Assembly (NCBI GenBank): GCA_027067955.1
Contig: JAMOUW010000031.1
Coordinates: 1 to 42,318, forward strand
Source of the DNA: Thermaceae bacterium
Lineage (GTDB): Bacteria > Deinococcota > Deinococci > Deinococcales > Marinithermaceae
Direction of reading: 5' to 3'
DNA length: 42,318 nucleotides
This document shows, one piece after another, positions 24,312 to 32,570 of the stretch (positions are counted from its first letter, which is position 1; every line of letters begins with the position of its first letter). The translations under genes were made by a program, and so were the position numbers. Below the pieces are notes generated by a model, which worked only from the letters and a program-made list of their open reading frames with translations, searched no databases and had not been told where the DNA came from.

Positions 24312-25175
24312 TCAGGGCAGGCGGGCACGGGCGGCGCGGTATTCTTTCACCAGGCGCGCCACCAGTTCGCCCGCCGGGGGAATGTCGCGGATCGCGGCGA
24401 CGCCGTGTCCGGCGCTCCATACGTCCTGCCAGGCCTTGCCCCCGCCGTTGCGGAAGCGCTCGAGCGAGGACGCCAGGAAGTTTGCCGGCACCCCGGTTAC
24501 CTCGGGGGTGTAGATCACGTCCTGGGGTTCGGATTCCACCAGGGCGCGTTTGTAGTCGTCTGCGGCTCCGGATTCCCGGGTGGCTATGAAGCGGGTGCCA
24601 AAGTAGCCGCCGTCTCCCAGCGCCAGGGCGGCTAGCAGATGAGCTCCGCCAGACAGCCCTCCGGCTACCAGTACCGGCAATCCCGTTTCCTCGCGCAGCC
24701 AGGGGGCGAGCACGAAGGGGCTGACGGTGCCCGCGTGTCCGCCCGCGCCCGCCGCCACCGCCACCAAAGCATCGGCCCCGGCGCGGGCGGCCTTTTTGGC
24801 GTGGCGCAGGCCGGTCACGTCGCACCACACCTTACCGCCGTAGCCGTGCACGGTTTCGATTACCGGTGTGGGGTCTCCCAGGCTGGTCACGACCAGGGGA
24901 ACCCGGTGTTCGACAGTTGCCGCCAGATCGTCTTGCAGCCGGGGGTTGTCCTTGAGAATCAGGTTTACCCCAAACGCCAGATCTGCGGGCCAGTTTCTCA
25001 GGAAGGAGCGGTAGCCAGCTATGTCGCGGAAGTTCAGGGTGGGTATCACTCCTATCGCCCCCGCACGGGCCACGGCCTCGAGCAGCGGGCGGTTGGAAAC
25101 CAGGAACATGGGCGCGACGACTATGGGGTAGCGAATCCCCAGCATGCGGGTGACCGCGGTTTCGATTCGGTCCAT
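24312..25175 (-). CDS. Nitronate monooxygenase / FMN-dependent 2-nitropropane dioxygenase-like oxidoreductase
   Basis: This 287-residue TIM-barrel FMN enzyme belongs to the NMO family, which oxidises alkyl nitronates or, in some members, acts as an NAD(P)H:quinone reductase or enoyl reductase. Family marks are YPIVVAPMFLVSNRPLLEAVARAGAIGVIP (N-terminal FMN site), a DALVAVAAGAGGHAG loop (about 135-149, the conserved GxxAGGH segment), LPVLVAGGLSGG and YFGTRFIATRES with phosphate-binding residues. The catalytic His is probably the one in GGHAG. The ATG has TACACT 6 nt upstream and no Shine-Dalgarno sequence (leaderless type). It lies 29 nt after the small unknown gene but seems to have its own promoter. 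Physiological substrate is unknown. Confidence 0.9.
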   Translation of the reverse strand: MDRIETAVTRMLGIRYPIVVAPMFLVSNRPLLEAVARAGAIGVIPTLNFRDIAGYRSFLRNWPADLAFGVNLILKDNPRLQDDLAATVEHRVPLVVTSLGDPTPVIETVHGYGGKVWCDVTGLRHAKKAARAGADALVAVAAGAGGHAGTVSPFVLAPWLREETGLPVLVAGGLSGGAHLLAALALGDGGYFGTRFIATRESGAADDYKRALVESEPQDVIYTPEVTGVPANFLASSLERFRNGGGKAWQDVWSAGHGVAAIRDIPPAGELVARLVKEYRAARARLP

Positions 25176-25181
25176 GTTCGA

Positions 25182-25187
25182 AGTGTA
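25182..25187 (-). promoter_or_regulatory. -10 box of the nitronate monooxygenase gene, leaderless type
   Basis: TACACT on the minus strand ends 6 nt before the ATG, in the 29-nt gap after the upstream gene. No Shine-Dalgarno sequence is present. Confidence 0.55.
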
Positions 25188-25204
25188 CCGGTTCGGGAAA
25201 GCCG

Positions 25205-25522
25205 TCAGTTGGCTACGCTGCTGCGGTAGTCGCCGTAGGGCATGAGCCGGCGCGCGTCGTAGTAAAAGACCAGCGCGTCACCGTCTTCGTCGACGAGCAG
25301 ACAGCGCAGGGTAAGCGGTTCGCGAAAATATGGCGACCCCGAATCGGCGGTTTGGTCGAAGACGGGCTGCTCGAGCACCTCCACCACGACCATGGGCTCG
25401 CCATAATCGGGCATCTTGCGGTTGCGCAGCCCAGGCTTCCAGGTGACCAGGTCCCCCTTCTGGAAGCGGTGTTCCCTCATGTAGTCGCCGGCGAGCTGGC
25501 TGAGACGGTTGAGGTCGCTCAT
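25205..25522 (-). CDS. Conserved-looking small protein of unknown function
   Basis: I do not recognise this 105-residue protein. It begins MSDLNRLSQLAGDYMREHRF, probably a helix, then FQKGDLVTWKPGLRNRKMPDYGEPMVVVEVLE, a beta-rich segment resembling the small barrels that begin 'GDLV.WK.G', and ends with LTLRCLLVDEDGDALVFYYDARRLMPY. It has no signal peptide, membrane segment or cysteine. The start at 25522 was preferred because a TATAAT box lies 9 nt upstream; upstream in-frame codons would begin inside the promoter. It shares a 197-bp divergent spacer with trxA. Coding character (GC-rich third positions and balanced composition) supports a real gene. Confidence 0.75.
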   Translation of the reverse strand: MSDLNRLSQLAGDYMREHRFQKGDLVTWKPGLRNRKMPDYGEPMVVVEVLEQPVFDQTADSGSPYFREPLTLRCLLVDEDGDALVFYYDARRLMPYGDYRSSVAN

Positions 25523-25531
25523 GGCGTAGCA

Positions 25532-25537
25532 ATTATA
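25532..25537 (-). promoter_or_regulatory. -10 box (TATAAT) of the 105-residue protein gene
   Basis: A perfect TATAAT on the minus strand ends 9 nt before the ATG, implying a leader of 2-3 nt at most. No -35 is apparent. Confidence 0.6.
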
Positions 25538-25681
25538 CCCCCTGCGGATACGCACGGTCCGGAGACGCGTTTCTGAAGGGAGAAGAACCCGCCGCATGCG
25601 CCGGACATTCCCTTAATATTTGCGGCCTGGTTCCTTCCGGCGCGTGATTTGGAGGTAGGGCTATAACTTGTGGAAGTTCGT

Positions 25682-25710
25682 TTGGCGCTATGCCGCGCCG
25701 GTGCTACAGT
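25682..25710 (+). promoter_or_regulatory. Promoter of trxA-plsX
   Basis: TTGGCG (25682-25687) and TACAGT (25705-25710) are 17 nt apart. The ATG is 9 nt after the -10, so the mRNA would be almost leaderless. Confidence 0.65.
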
Positions 25711-25719
25711 GAGTGTCGT

Positions 25720-26046
25720 ATGGCGAAGCCGATAGTAGTCACCGACAACACCTTCGATCAGGAAATCAAAGACGGTCTGGCCATCGTGGATTTCTGGGCC
25801 GAGTGGTGCGGACCCTGCAAGATGATAGCGCCGATCCTCGAAGAGCTGGCCGAAGAGTACGACGGCAAGCTTAAGGTTCTCAAACTCGACGTGGACGAAA
25901 ACCCCAAGACGGCGATGCGCTACCGGGTAATGAGCATTCCCACCGTCATTCTCTATAAAAACGGGGAGCCGGTGGAAGTCATAGTCGGCGCTCAGCCCAA
26001 GCGCAACTTCGTGGCCCGTATCAAGAAGCACCTGCCCGAAGCCTGA
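25720..26046 (+). CDS. trxA: Thioredoxin
   Basis: This 108-residue protein is a classical thioredoxin, a cytoplasmic thiol-disulfide reductant. The active site is WCGPCK (Cys30, Cys33), preceded by IVDFWAEW. The cis-proline is in [12 protein letters not shown], and the buried Asp lies at AIVDF. The ATG at 25720 was chosen because thioredoxins start about 30 residues before the CGPC and a promoter sits directly upstream; an in-frame ATG at 25690 would lie inside that promoter. plsX begins 1 nt after the stop, so the two are co-transcribed. Confidence 0.97.
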   Translation: MAKPIVVTDNTFDQEIKDGLAIVDFWAEWCGPCKMIAPILEELAEEYDGKLKVLKLDVDENPKTAMRYRVMSIPTVILYKNGEPVEVIVGAQPKRNFVARIKKHLPEA

Positions 26047-26047
26047 G

Positions 26048-27031
26048 ATGGACCTTCCCGTTGCCCTCGACGCCATGGGCGGGGATTTCGCGCCCCGCGA
26101 GACCGTGGCCGGTGCGCTGCTGGCCCGGAAAGCGGGCGTGGCGGTGGTGCTGGTGGGCGACGAAGCGCGCCTGCGCGAAGAACTGGCGGCCCAGGGGGGC
26201 GAGCTGCCGGTGGTGCATGCGGCCGACGTGATCGGGATGCACGACCAGGCTACCGAGGTGCGCCGGCGGCGCCAGGCATCGATAAACGTCGCCATGCGCC
26301 TGGTCAAGGAGGGCGAGGCGGGGGCGGCGGTGAGTATGGGGCACTCGGGTGCAACCATGGCCGCGGCGCTCTTCACCCTGGGGCGGGTGCCGGGTATTGA
26401 ACGCCCGGCGATCCTGGCCGAGATTCCTTCCCGGGCACCGTCGGGGCGGGTGCACCTAATAGACGCCGGGGCTAATGCCGACGTGCGCCCGCAGCACCTG
26501 GTACAGTTCGCAAACATGGGGGCGGCCTACGCGAAGCGTATGAGCGGTGTGCAGCGGGCGCGGGTGGGTTTGCTTTCCATTGGTGAGGAGCCGGGCAAGG
26601 GCAATCAGCTGGTGCTGGAAACCCACCCCTTGCTGGCGGATTCGGAGCTCGATTTCGTGGGCAACGTCGAGGGGAGGGACGTGCTGGCCGATGCGGCCGA
26701 CGTGGTGGTCACGGATGGTTTTACCGGCAACGTAGTGCTCAAGCTGGCCGAAGGCGAGGCCAGAATTCTGTTTGGTTGGATAAAAGAAGCGCTGTCCGGG
26801 AGCTTGAAGGCGAAGTTGGGGGCGCTTCTGGTAAAGGACGCGCTCAGGGAGCTGGCCGCGCGCATGGACCCGGCGGAGTACGGAGCCATGCCCCTGCTGG
26901 GGGTGCGCGGCCCCGCCTTCATAGGCCATGGCGCCTCCGATCGCCGCGCCGTCATGAACGCGCTTTTGCGGGCGCGGCGCATGGCTGCCAGCGGGTTGGT
27001 GGAAGCTTTGGGCGCGGCTCCCCGGCCATAG
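26048..27031 (+). CDS. plsX: Phosphate acyltransferase PlsX
   Basis: PlsX converts acyl-ACP to acyl-phosphate for phospholipid synthesis. The 327 residues show the N-terminal VALDAMGGDFAPRETVAGAL, MHDQATEVRRRRQASINVAMRLVKEGEA (about 60-87), the GHSGATMA active-site region (about 98-105) and TDGFTGNVVLKLAEG (about 218-232). The C-terminal GAMPLLGVRGPAFIGHGASD is diagnostic. It usually neighbours fabH or rpmF; here it sits 1 nt after trxA. The -10-like box for the next gene overlaps its stop codon. Confidence 0.96.
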   Translation: MDLPVALDAMGGDFAPRETVAGALLARKAGVAVVLVGDEARLREELAAQGGELPVVHAADVIGMHDQATEVRRRRQASINVAMRLVKEGEAGAAVSMGHSGATMAAALFTLGRVPGIERPAILAEIPSRAPSGRVHLIDAGANADVRPQHLVQFANMGAAYAKRMSGVQRARVGLLSIGEEPGKGNQLVLETHPLLADSELDFVGNVEGRDVLADAADVVVTDGFTGNVVLKLAEGEARILFGWIKEALSGSLKAKLGALLVKDALRELAARMDPAEYGAMPLLGVRGPAFIGHGASDRRAVMNALLRARRMAASGLVEALGAAPRP

Positions 27032-27034
27032 AAT
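27029..27034 (+). promoter_or_regulatory. -10 box of the MscS-type gene, leaderless type
   Basis: TAGAAT begins at the plsX stop codon and ends exactly 6 nt before the next ATG. No Shine-Dalgarno sequence is present. Confidence 0.5.
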
Positions 27035-27040
27035 GATCGT

Positions 27041-28132
27041 ATGGACACCCTAGACTTCCTGCGTTTGCAGGACGCTCCCCTGTGGATTCGTTACCTGGTG
27101 AGTTTTCTGGCCCTCGTGCTGGCCTACTACGTAGGACGGGCGGGGGCGCGGCTATTTACCTGGTTCGCCCGTTTAACCGACGACACCCGGGACGACCCTT
27201 TCTGGCGGGTGCTGTCCCTGGGCTGGTGGGTGGTGGTGGCTACCTCGCTGCTGGCCTTCACGGTCTACCTGCACGACATGAAGCTCGAGCCGCTGCACAC
27301 CTGGGGCGCTCTCCTGGTGAGGTGGCTGGGTTCGCGCGGGCTGAGCGTGCTGTTCGTACTTGCAGGCACCTATGCCGCCTGGCGCATGGTAGGCGTGCTG
27401 GCGTCGCATATAAAAATAGGCGACGGCGGCGATTTCGAACGCCACCGGGTCCGGCGGCGCACGCTGCTGGCGGTGCTGGAGTCCACCTCCAAGGGGGTGG
27501 TGCTCACAATCGGGGTGCTCATGGTGCTCGCTAACCTGGGAGTGAACGTGAGCGCTCTCATAGCCGGTGCGGGAATAGCCGGATTGGCCATATCCTTTGC
27601 CTCTCAGAACCTGGTGCGCGACGTCATCAACGGGTTCTTCATCATTCTGGAGGACCAGTACGGCGTGGGGGACGTTATTCGCGTGGGCGAGCTGGCCGGA
27701 GGCGTGGAACGGATGAACCTGCGGCTCACGGTGCTGCGCGATCTGGAGGGCAAGGTGCACTTCCTGCCTAACGGCCAGATCAACCGGGTAACCGTGATGA
27801 GCCGGGACTGGGCGCGCGCGGTGGTGGACGTGGGGGTGGCCTACGGAGAAGACATAGACCGGGTGCTCGAGGTGGTCGGCGACGAGGCCCAGAAGTTTTT
27901 TCAGGACGATGAGTGGCGGGACAAGTTCACCGAACCGCCGCAGCTTTTGGGGGTGAACGAGCTGGCGGACAGCGCGGTGGTGGTGCGGGTGATGTTCAAT
28001 GTCAAGCCCAAGGAGCAGTGGGGCGTGGCTCGGGAGTTCAACCGCCGCATCAAGAACCGCCTCGACGCCGAGGGTATCGAGATCCCCTTCCCGCAGCGCA
28101 CCGTCTGGCTGAAACAGGAAGCGGAAGCGTGA
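27041..28132 (+). CDS. MscS-family mechanosensitive ion channel
   Basis: This 363-residue inner-membrane protein belongs to the small-conductance mechanosensitive channel family, which releases solutes on hypo-osmotic shock. Three to four hydrophobic helices (about 13-35, 62-82, 104-122, 147-165) precede the pore helix, VNVSALIAGAGIAGLAISFASQNLVRD, with the Gly/Ala packing pattern of MscS TM3. The beta domain follows (IILEDQYGVGDVIRVGELAGGVERMNLRLT, FLPNGQI) and then the C-terminal alpha/beta vestibule. Length exceeds E. coli MscS (286) because of the extra N-terminal helices. The stop forms a GTGA overlap with the esterase gene. Confidence 0.92.
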   Translation: MDTLDFLRLQDAPLWIRYLVSFLALVLAYYVGRAGARLFTWFARLTDDTRDDPFWRVLSLGWWVVVATSLLAFTVYLHDMKLEPLHTWGALLVRWLGSRGLSVLFVLAGTYAAWRMVGVLASHIKIGDGGDFERHRVRRRTLLAVLESTSKGVVLTIGVLMVLANLGVNVSALIAGAGIAGLAISFASQNLVRDVINGFFIILEDQYGVGDVIRVGELAGGVERMNLRLTVLRDLEGKVHFLPNGQINRVTVMSRDWARAVVDVGVAYGEDIDRVLEVVGDEAQKFFQDDEWRDKFTEPPQLLGVNELADSAVVVRVMFNVKPKEQWGVAREFNRRIKNRLDAEGIEIPFPQRTVWLKQEAEA

Positions 28133-29685
28133 GACGTTACGCGCCGTTGCTGGCGTTCCTGCTTGTTGCTCTGGCGTGGGCGGGGCCGGAGGCGGTGCGG
28201 CTACAACTTCCGGGTGGATGGATAGAGGGTAGGGTTCGCGGTGACGTGTTCGAGTTCAAAGGGATCACCTACGCCCGGGCCGGGCGCTGGCGCCCCCCGC
28301 AGCCGGTGGATTCCTGGCCGGGCGTCCTGCGGGCCTTTTCCAGCGGGCCCATCTGCCCCCAGCGCGGCTCCATTACCGTGCGCCTGGGACGGATGCTCGG
28401 TTCCTACGTACCCGCGCAGGACGAAGACTGCCTGAACCTCAACGTCTGGACGCCCGCGGCCGCCCCCCCGCCCGGAGGCTGGCCGGTTATGGTTTTCGTT
28501 CACGGGGGCAGCTACACCGGCGGCAGCGGGTCGGAGCCGATATACGACGGTGCCGCGCTGGCCCGCCGCGGCGTGGTGGTGGTGACCCTCAACTACCGGT
28601 TGGGGGCCTTTGGCTTTCTGGCGCTTCCTGCCTTGGTCGCGGAGGATCCCCGCGGCGGCAACGGCAACTACGGGTTGCTCGACCAGATTGCAGCCTTCTC
28701 CTGGGTGCGCCGCCAGATCGCGGGTTTCGGCGGCGACCCCGCCAACGTGACCGCCTTCGGCGAGTCGGCGGGGGCGATGTCGCTTTGTACGCTGCTGGCG
28801 AGCCCGCTGGCGCGCGGGGCTTTCGACCGGGCGGTGCTGGAATCCGGGGGTTGTAATTTCGTTTACACGTTGCAGGAGGCCTACGCGCACTCCCGCGACT
28901 TCGCGCGCGAGGTGGGGTGCTCTTTGGACGACCTGAAATGCTGGCGCGCTTTGCCCCGCGAACGCCTGGTGGCGCTGGCGACGCCGGAGACCGACTTCGA
29001 AAAGGTCCTGTTCAAACCGGTTCTGGATGGCTACGTGCTTACCGAGGCGCCCGAGAGCGCCCTGGCCGCGGGCCGGGCGTCACGAGTGCCGCTATTCGTG
29101 GGGGTTACTGCGGGCGAGTACCGGCTCGACGTCACCGCGGCGCACATGCGCGACAAGTCTTCCTGGCCTGGACTGGAGAAGCTGATTCGCAGCAAGGAGG
29201 GAGGGCGGGCTGATCGGGTCATCGCGCACTACCGGTCCCGTTTCGAGAGTGCTCTGGACGCCTACTTTGCCTACATGGGCGAACGCATCATAACCTGTCC
29301 CACCCTCCGGGCCGGCCGCCTGGCCGCGCGCTACGCCCCGGTATACGGTTACCGCTTTGAGTACGCCAGCCCGCTTTGGAGCGGGTTGGGCAGCATGCAC
29401 GGGATTGAGCTTCCCTTTGTTTTTGACACTCGCACCGTCTGGCCGTTTTGGGCCATGTTCGCAACCCTGGAGGAACAGCAGCGCAGCGCACCCCTGGCGC
29501 GGGTGGTGCAGCAGACCTGGACGTCGTTTGCCCGTGACGGCGTTCCCCGGGCCGGTTGGGCGCCGGCGCCGGCGCTGGGAAGCGGCTGGTTGTTGGGCCT
29601 CGATCTGCGCTGGGGATGGCGCCCGGACGGTTGGAACGATATCTGCAAGCTTTGGGGCGCGGATGAACCAATTACAGACCCTTGA
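28129..29685 (+). CDS. Secreted type B carboxylesterase
   Basis: This is an alpha/beta-hydrolase of the carboxylesterase type B (COesterase) family, which hydrolyses carboxylic esters. From the chosen GTG it has 518 residues: a signal peptide (VRRYAPLLAFLLVALAWA), the oxyanion-hole HGGSYTGG (about 125-132), the EDCLNLNVWTP block (about 99-109, Cys101 probably disulfide-bonded) and the nucleophile GESAG with Ser213. The Glu of the triad is probably in VTAGEYRLD and the His in GSMHGIELPF. The GTG was chosen because it overlaps the mscS stop (GTGA) and gives a signal peptide directly; longer forms would begin inside mscS. The natural substrate is unknown. Confidence 0.92.
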   Translation: MRRYAPLLAFLLVALAWAGPEAVRLQLPGGWIEGRVRGDVFEFKGITYARAGRWRPPQPVDSWPGVLRAFSSGPICPQRGSITVRLGRMLGSYVPAQDEDCLNLNVWTPAAAPPPGGWPVMVFVHGGSYTGGSGSEPIYDGAALARRGVVVVTLNYRLGAFGFLALPALVAEDPRGGNGNYGLLDQIAAFSWVRRQIAGFGGDPANVTAFGESAGAMSLCTLLASPLARGAFDRAVLESGGCNFVYTLQEAYAHSRDFAREVGCSLDDLKCWRALPRERLVALATPETDFEKVLFKPVLDGYVLTEAPESALAAGRASRVPLFVGVTAGEYRLDVTAAHMRDKSSWPGLEKLIRSKEGGRADRVIAHYRSRFESALDAYFAYMGERIITCPTLRAGRLAARYAPVYGYRFEYASPLWSGLGSMHGIELPFVFDTRTVWPFWAMFATLEEQQRSAPLARVVQQTWTSFARDGVPRAGWAPAPALGSGWLLGLDLRWGWRPDGWNDICKLWGADEPITDP

Positions 29686-29697
29686 CGGACCAAAGAC

Positions 29698-29713
29698 CAC
29701 CCGTTTCCGGGTG
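29698..29713 (+). terminator. Small hairpin after the esterase gene
   Basis: CACCCG-TTTC-CGGGTG forms a 6-bp stem 12 nt past the esterase stop. There is no T-run after it, so termination is uncertain. Confidence 0.35.
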
Positions 29714-29719
29714 TTGGAG

Positions 29720-29725
29720 TAAGCT
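29720..29725 (+). promoter_or_regulatory. -10 box of the GlcE-like gene, leaderless type
   Basis: TAAGCT ends 6 nt before the ATG. The GGGAG between them is only 1 nt from the ATG, too close for a normal ribosome-binding site. Confidence 0.5.
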
Positions 29726-29731
29726 GGGAGC

Positions 29732-30388
29732 ATGCCGGTGCTCGAGCTGAACGCGGACGATCAGTACCTGGTCGCGAGCGGCGATACCCCGCTGTTTGAG
29801 ATCTACGAGTCCTTGCCTCCAGGGCTCCAACCCCCCTTCCCGCCGCTGGAGCTTCCCGGCGGCGTCGGCGGGCTGGTGGAGAGGGGCGGTTTTGGACAGA
29901 CGTTCTTCTTCCCCGCCGACGTGTTGGGGCTGACCTTCGAGACCCCCTCGGGGCGTCGCATCGAGGCGGGGGGGCGGGTGGTGAAGAACGTGCAGGGTTA
30001 CGACCTGGTGCGCCCCTTCGTGGGCAGCTTCGGCCTGCTGGGGCGGGCGCTGGAGGTGGTACTGCGTCTGCGACCTGCGCGCGCGGCGGCGCTCTGGCGG
30101 CTCGAGGGGGAGCCGGAACTGCGACCCCGCTTTGTCTGGTGGGAAGGGGAACGCCGCCTGGCTTACCACTGGGGTCATCCGCGGGAGCTCGAGCGCGCGG
30201 GATTTGCCCCCGAGCTGGAGCAGGAAGGGGGGATCGATTATCGCGGGCTCTTCCCCCGGGGCATGGGTGTCGGCCCCGCGGGTCCGCTGCGAGACGACCG
30301 CTTCACGTGGGTCGATGGCGGCGCACCTCCGGCGGCGGACGAAACTTTCATGTGGCTCGCGCGTGCCCTGGATGGAGGAACGGCGTGA
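29732..30388 (+). CDS. Miniature GlcE-like FAD-binding protein
   Basis: The 218-residue product resembles glycolate oxidase subunit GlcE, the short FAD-binding partner of GlcD. The clearest match is [26 protein letters not shown] (about 84-109), equivalent to the GlcE 'GG..vKNVaGYDl.rl..GS.G.LG' FAD-binding segment, with [16 protein letters not shown] before it. At 218 residues it is clearly shorter than typical GlcE (around 350), and the N-terminal PP-loop of the FAD_binding_4 domain is abbreviated. GlcD and GlcF are not in the window. It is coupled to nagA by a GTGA overlap. It may be an active small oxidase subunit or a reduced FAD protein with another job. Confidence 0.75.
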   Translation: MPVLELNADDQYLVASGDTPLFEIYESLPPGLQPPFPPLELPGGVGGLVERGGFGQTFFFPADVLGLTFETPSGRRIEAGGRVVKNVQGYDLVRPFVGSFGLLGRALEVVLRLRPARAAALWRLEGEPELRPRFVWWEGERRLAYHWGHPRELERAGFAPELEQEGGIDYRGLFPRGMGVGPAGPLRDDRFTWVDGGAPPAADETFMWLARALDGGTA

Positions 30389-31479
30389 ATTCGGTAAGCG
30401 GCCGGGTGCTCCTGCCGGCGGGCTGGTTGGAAGGGCGGCTCGAGCTGGAAGACGACAAGGTGGTGCGCTTCTTCCCCGAGCGCGCCCCGGGGCGCTACGT
30501 GGTGCCGGGTTTCATAGACCTGCACGTACACGGCGGCGCCGGCGGCGACGCCATGGCGGGTGAGGAGGGGGCGCGCCGTGCGGCCCGGCTCCACGCCCGG
30601 CATGGCACCACGCGGATGCTGCTGGCTACGGTCACGGCGCCGGAATCGGACCTGGTGCAGGCGCTGGAAGGTATTCACGCGCTCATGGAGAAGCCCGGTG
30701 CAGACGAGGCGCGGGTGATGGGCGTGCACCTGGAGGGGCCCTTCATAAGCCCCGAAAAACTGGGGGCGCAGCCTCCCTATGCGCGCGATCCCGACCGCGA
30801 CGAGATGCTTCGTCTGATGGCGCGGGCTAGCATCCAGGTGGTCACCCTGGCGCCCGAGCTGGCGGGCGCGCGTCAGTTCATCAAGTTCCTGCGTTCTCGC
30901 GGGATACGCCCCCAGATAGGGCACAGCCTGGCCACCGCGGCGGAAACCGCGGCCGCGCTGGAGGCGGGGGCAAAGGGCTTCACCCACCTCTTCAACGCCA
31001 TGAGCGGTTTGCATCACCGCCGCCCCGGGGTGGTGGGGGCGGCCTGCGCGCGGGGCACCTGGGCGGAGATAATCGCCGACGGCCTGCATGTGGATCCGGT
31101 GGCCGTACGCGCCGCAATGCGCGCTATACCCAATCTTTACGTTGTTACCGATGCAGTGGCGGCGGCGGGGATGCCGGAGGGCGAGTATCGTTTGGGAAGC
31201 TATACCGTGCGCAGAAAGGGGAACGGGGTGTTTCTCCAGGACGGCACCCTGGCGGGCAGCGCTCTCACCATGGACCGGGCGCTGCGCAATCTGGTGGACT
31301 GGGGGCTGGACCTGGCCGAAGCGGTGCGCCGTCTCAGCAGCTTGCCGGCGCGTTACATGGGCTGGGCCGATCTGGGGCAGATCCAGGCGGGAATGCAGGC
31401 CGATCTGGTCGTGCTCGACGGGGATTTGCAGGTCGAGGAGGTGCTCGTCGGTGGAAAACGCGTCTTCTCCCGTTCCTAG
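30385..31479 (+). CDS. nagA: N-acetylglucosamine-6-phosphate deacetylase
   Basis: NagA removes acetate from N-acetylglucosamine 6-phosphate in amino-sugar catabolism and wall recycling. The 364 residues show the amidohydrolase metal motif DLHVHGG (about 40-46), [10 protein letters not shown] (about 113-122, metal Glu), IGHSLA (about 174-179), [17 protein letters not shown] (about 194-210), IADGLHV (about 229-235) and [14 protein letters not shown] (catalytic Asp). GTG was chosen because GGAGG lies upstream and its GTGA overlap couples it to the GlcE-like gene; the family N-terminus begins here. The SIS deaminase gene follows and overlaps its end, so the two consecutive steps to fructose 6-phosphate are encoded together. 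Confidence 0.95.
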   Translation: MNSVSGRVLLPAGWLEGRLELEDDKVVRFFPERAPGRYVVPGFIDLHVHGGAGGDAMAGEEGARRAARLHARHGTTRMLLATVTAPESDLVQALEGIHALMEKPGADEARVMGVHLEGPFISPEKLGAQPPYARDPDRDEMLRLMARASIQVVTLAPELAGARQFIKFLRSRGIRPQIGHSLATAAETAAALEAGAKGFTHLFNAMSGLHHRRPGVVGAACARGTWAEIIADGLHVDPVAVRAAMRAIPNLYVVTDAVAAAGMPEGEYRLGSYTVRRKGNGVFLQDGTLAGSALTMDRALRNLVDWGLDLAEAVRRLSSLPARYMGWADLGQIQAGMQADLVVLDGDLQVEEVLVGGKRVFSRS

Positions 31480-32506
31480 TCTCATGCGCGCCGAAGCGCT
31501 CGCGGCCCCGGATGCCGCCGAGCGCCTGCTAGCCGAGAATGCTGCCGAGGTGCGTTCGCTGGCGCGCTTTCTGCGCCGGCGTCCCCCGGCGTTCGTGCAG
31601 ACGATCGCGCGCGGCAGCTCCGATCACGCCGCGCTCTTTGGCAAGTACCTCTTCGAGGTGCGCCTGGGTTGGGTGACCGCGAGCGCGGCCCCCTCGGTGG
31701 TCACGGTTTATGGCGCCAGCCCCTCGCTGCGCGGGGCGCTGGCGATTGCCCTGAGCCAGTCGGGCGCCAGCGAAGATCTGGTGGCCTCGCTGACCGCCGC
31801 CCGGCGTGCGGGGGCGCTGACCGTGGCGGTGGTGAACGTGGAGAACTCGCCGCTTGCGCGCGCCGCCGAGGTGGTCCTTCCGCTCCACGCCGGCGAGGAA
31901 AAAAGCGTGGCCGCCACCAAGAGCTACCTCACCATGCTGGTGGCGCTGGCCCAGCTTGCGGGGGCGGTGGAGGAGGCGGGCGACCTCAGGAAGGCCCTGC
32001 CCCTGCTGCCCGAGCGCATGGCCGCAGCCGTGGCGGCCGATTGGAGCGCGGGAATTGAGCTCTTTGCGGCCGCCGGCGACGCTTACGTCGTCGGCCGCGG
32101 CTACGCTTTTGCTGCGGCCCAGGAGGTAGCGCTCAAGCTCAAGGAGACCAGCGCCATGCACGCCGAGGCCTTTTCCGCCGCTGAGCTGCTGCACGGGCCG
32201 GTGGCGATCGTGGGGCCGGGGTACCCCATCCTGACGCTGGCCCCCTACGACCGGCCGTATCCGCAGGTGCTGAAGCTCATCGAGTCGCTGAGGTCCAAGG
32301 GGGCTGAACTGGCCGTGGCGGCGAGCGAACCCGAGGCGCTGGCGTTGGCAGATGCTCCCCTGCCGCTGCCCGGTCGCTTCCACCCGGTTCTCGACAGCGT
32401 GCTGACGGTTCAGGCCTTCTACCCCTTCGCCGATATGCTGGCCCGCACCCGCGGCTTCGACCCCGACCGGCCGCGCAACCTGCAAAAAGTCACCCGCACA
32501 CGTTAG
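31451..32506 (+). CDS. SIS-domain glucosamine-6-phosphate deaminase-like protein (NagB-II/AgaS/GlmS-isomerase type)
   Basis: The protein carries two SIS domains, as in the isomerase half of GlmS, without the glutaminase domain. Marks are IARGSSDHAALFGKYLFE (about 51-68), ALSQSGASEDLV (about 100-111), EEKSVAATKSYLTMLVALAQLAG and VVGRGYAFAAAQEVALKLKETSAMHAEAFSAAELLHGP (about 212-249). Such stand-alone proteins convert glucosamine 6-phosphate to fructose 6-phosphate and ammonia, which fits the adjacent nagA. The GTG at 31451 (351 residues) has AGGAGG 9 nt upstream inside nagA; the alternative ATG at 31484 (340 residues) has no ribosome-binding site but matches the family N-terminus better. A related ketose/tagatose-type isomerase activity cannot be excluded. 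Confidence 0.88.
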   Translation: MENASSPVPSLMRAEALAAPDAAERLLAENAAEVRSLARFLRRRPPAFVQTIARGSSDHAALFGKYLFEVRLGWVTASAAPSVVTVYGASPSLRGALAIALSQSGASEDLVASLTAARRAGALTVAVVNVENSPLARAAEVVLPLHAGEEKSVAATKSYLTMLVALAQLAGAVEEAGDLRKALPLLPERMAAAVAADWSAGIELFAAAGDAYVVGRGYAFAAAQEVALKLKETSAMHAEAFSAAELLHGPVAIVGPGYPILTLAPYDRPYPQVLKLIESLRSKGAELAVAASEPEALALADAPLPLPGRFHPVLDSVLTVQAFYPFADMLARTRGFDPDRPRNLQKVTRTR

Positions 32507-32509
32507 CGA

Positions 32510-32561
32510 CCGGCGCCGGGGGTTTCCAGGAGGGTGGGTCCTGTACGGCCGCCGGCGCCGG
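32510..32561. terminator. Pair of identical CCGGCGCCGG palindromes between convergent genes
   Basis: CCGGCGCCGG occurs at 32510-32519 and 32552-32561, between the SIS-deaminase and ftsH stops. Each is a palindrome and the two can pair with each other to form a longer stem. This may act as a bidirectional terminator; there is no clear T-run. Confidence 0.4.
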
Positions 32562-32570
32562 AGCGGTTTC

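Noticed and set aside
27913-28128. Upstream in-frame extension of the esterase
   Set aside because: It would start inside mscS; the GTG overlapping the mscS stop gives a signal peptide at once.
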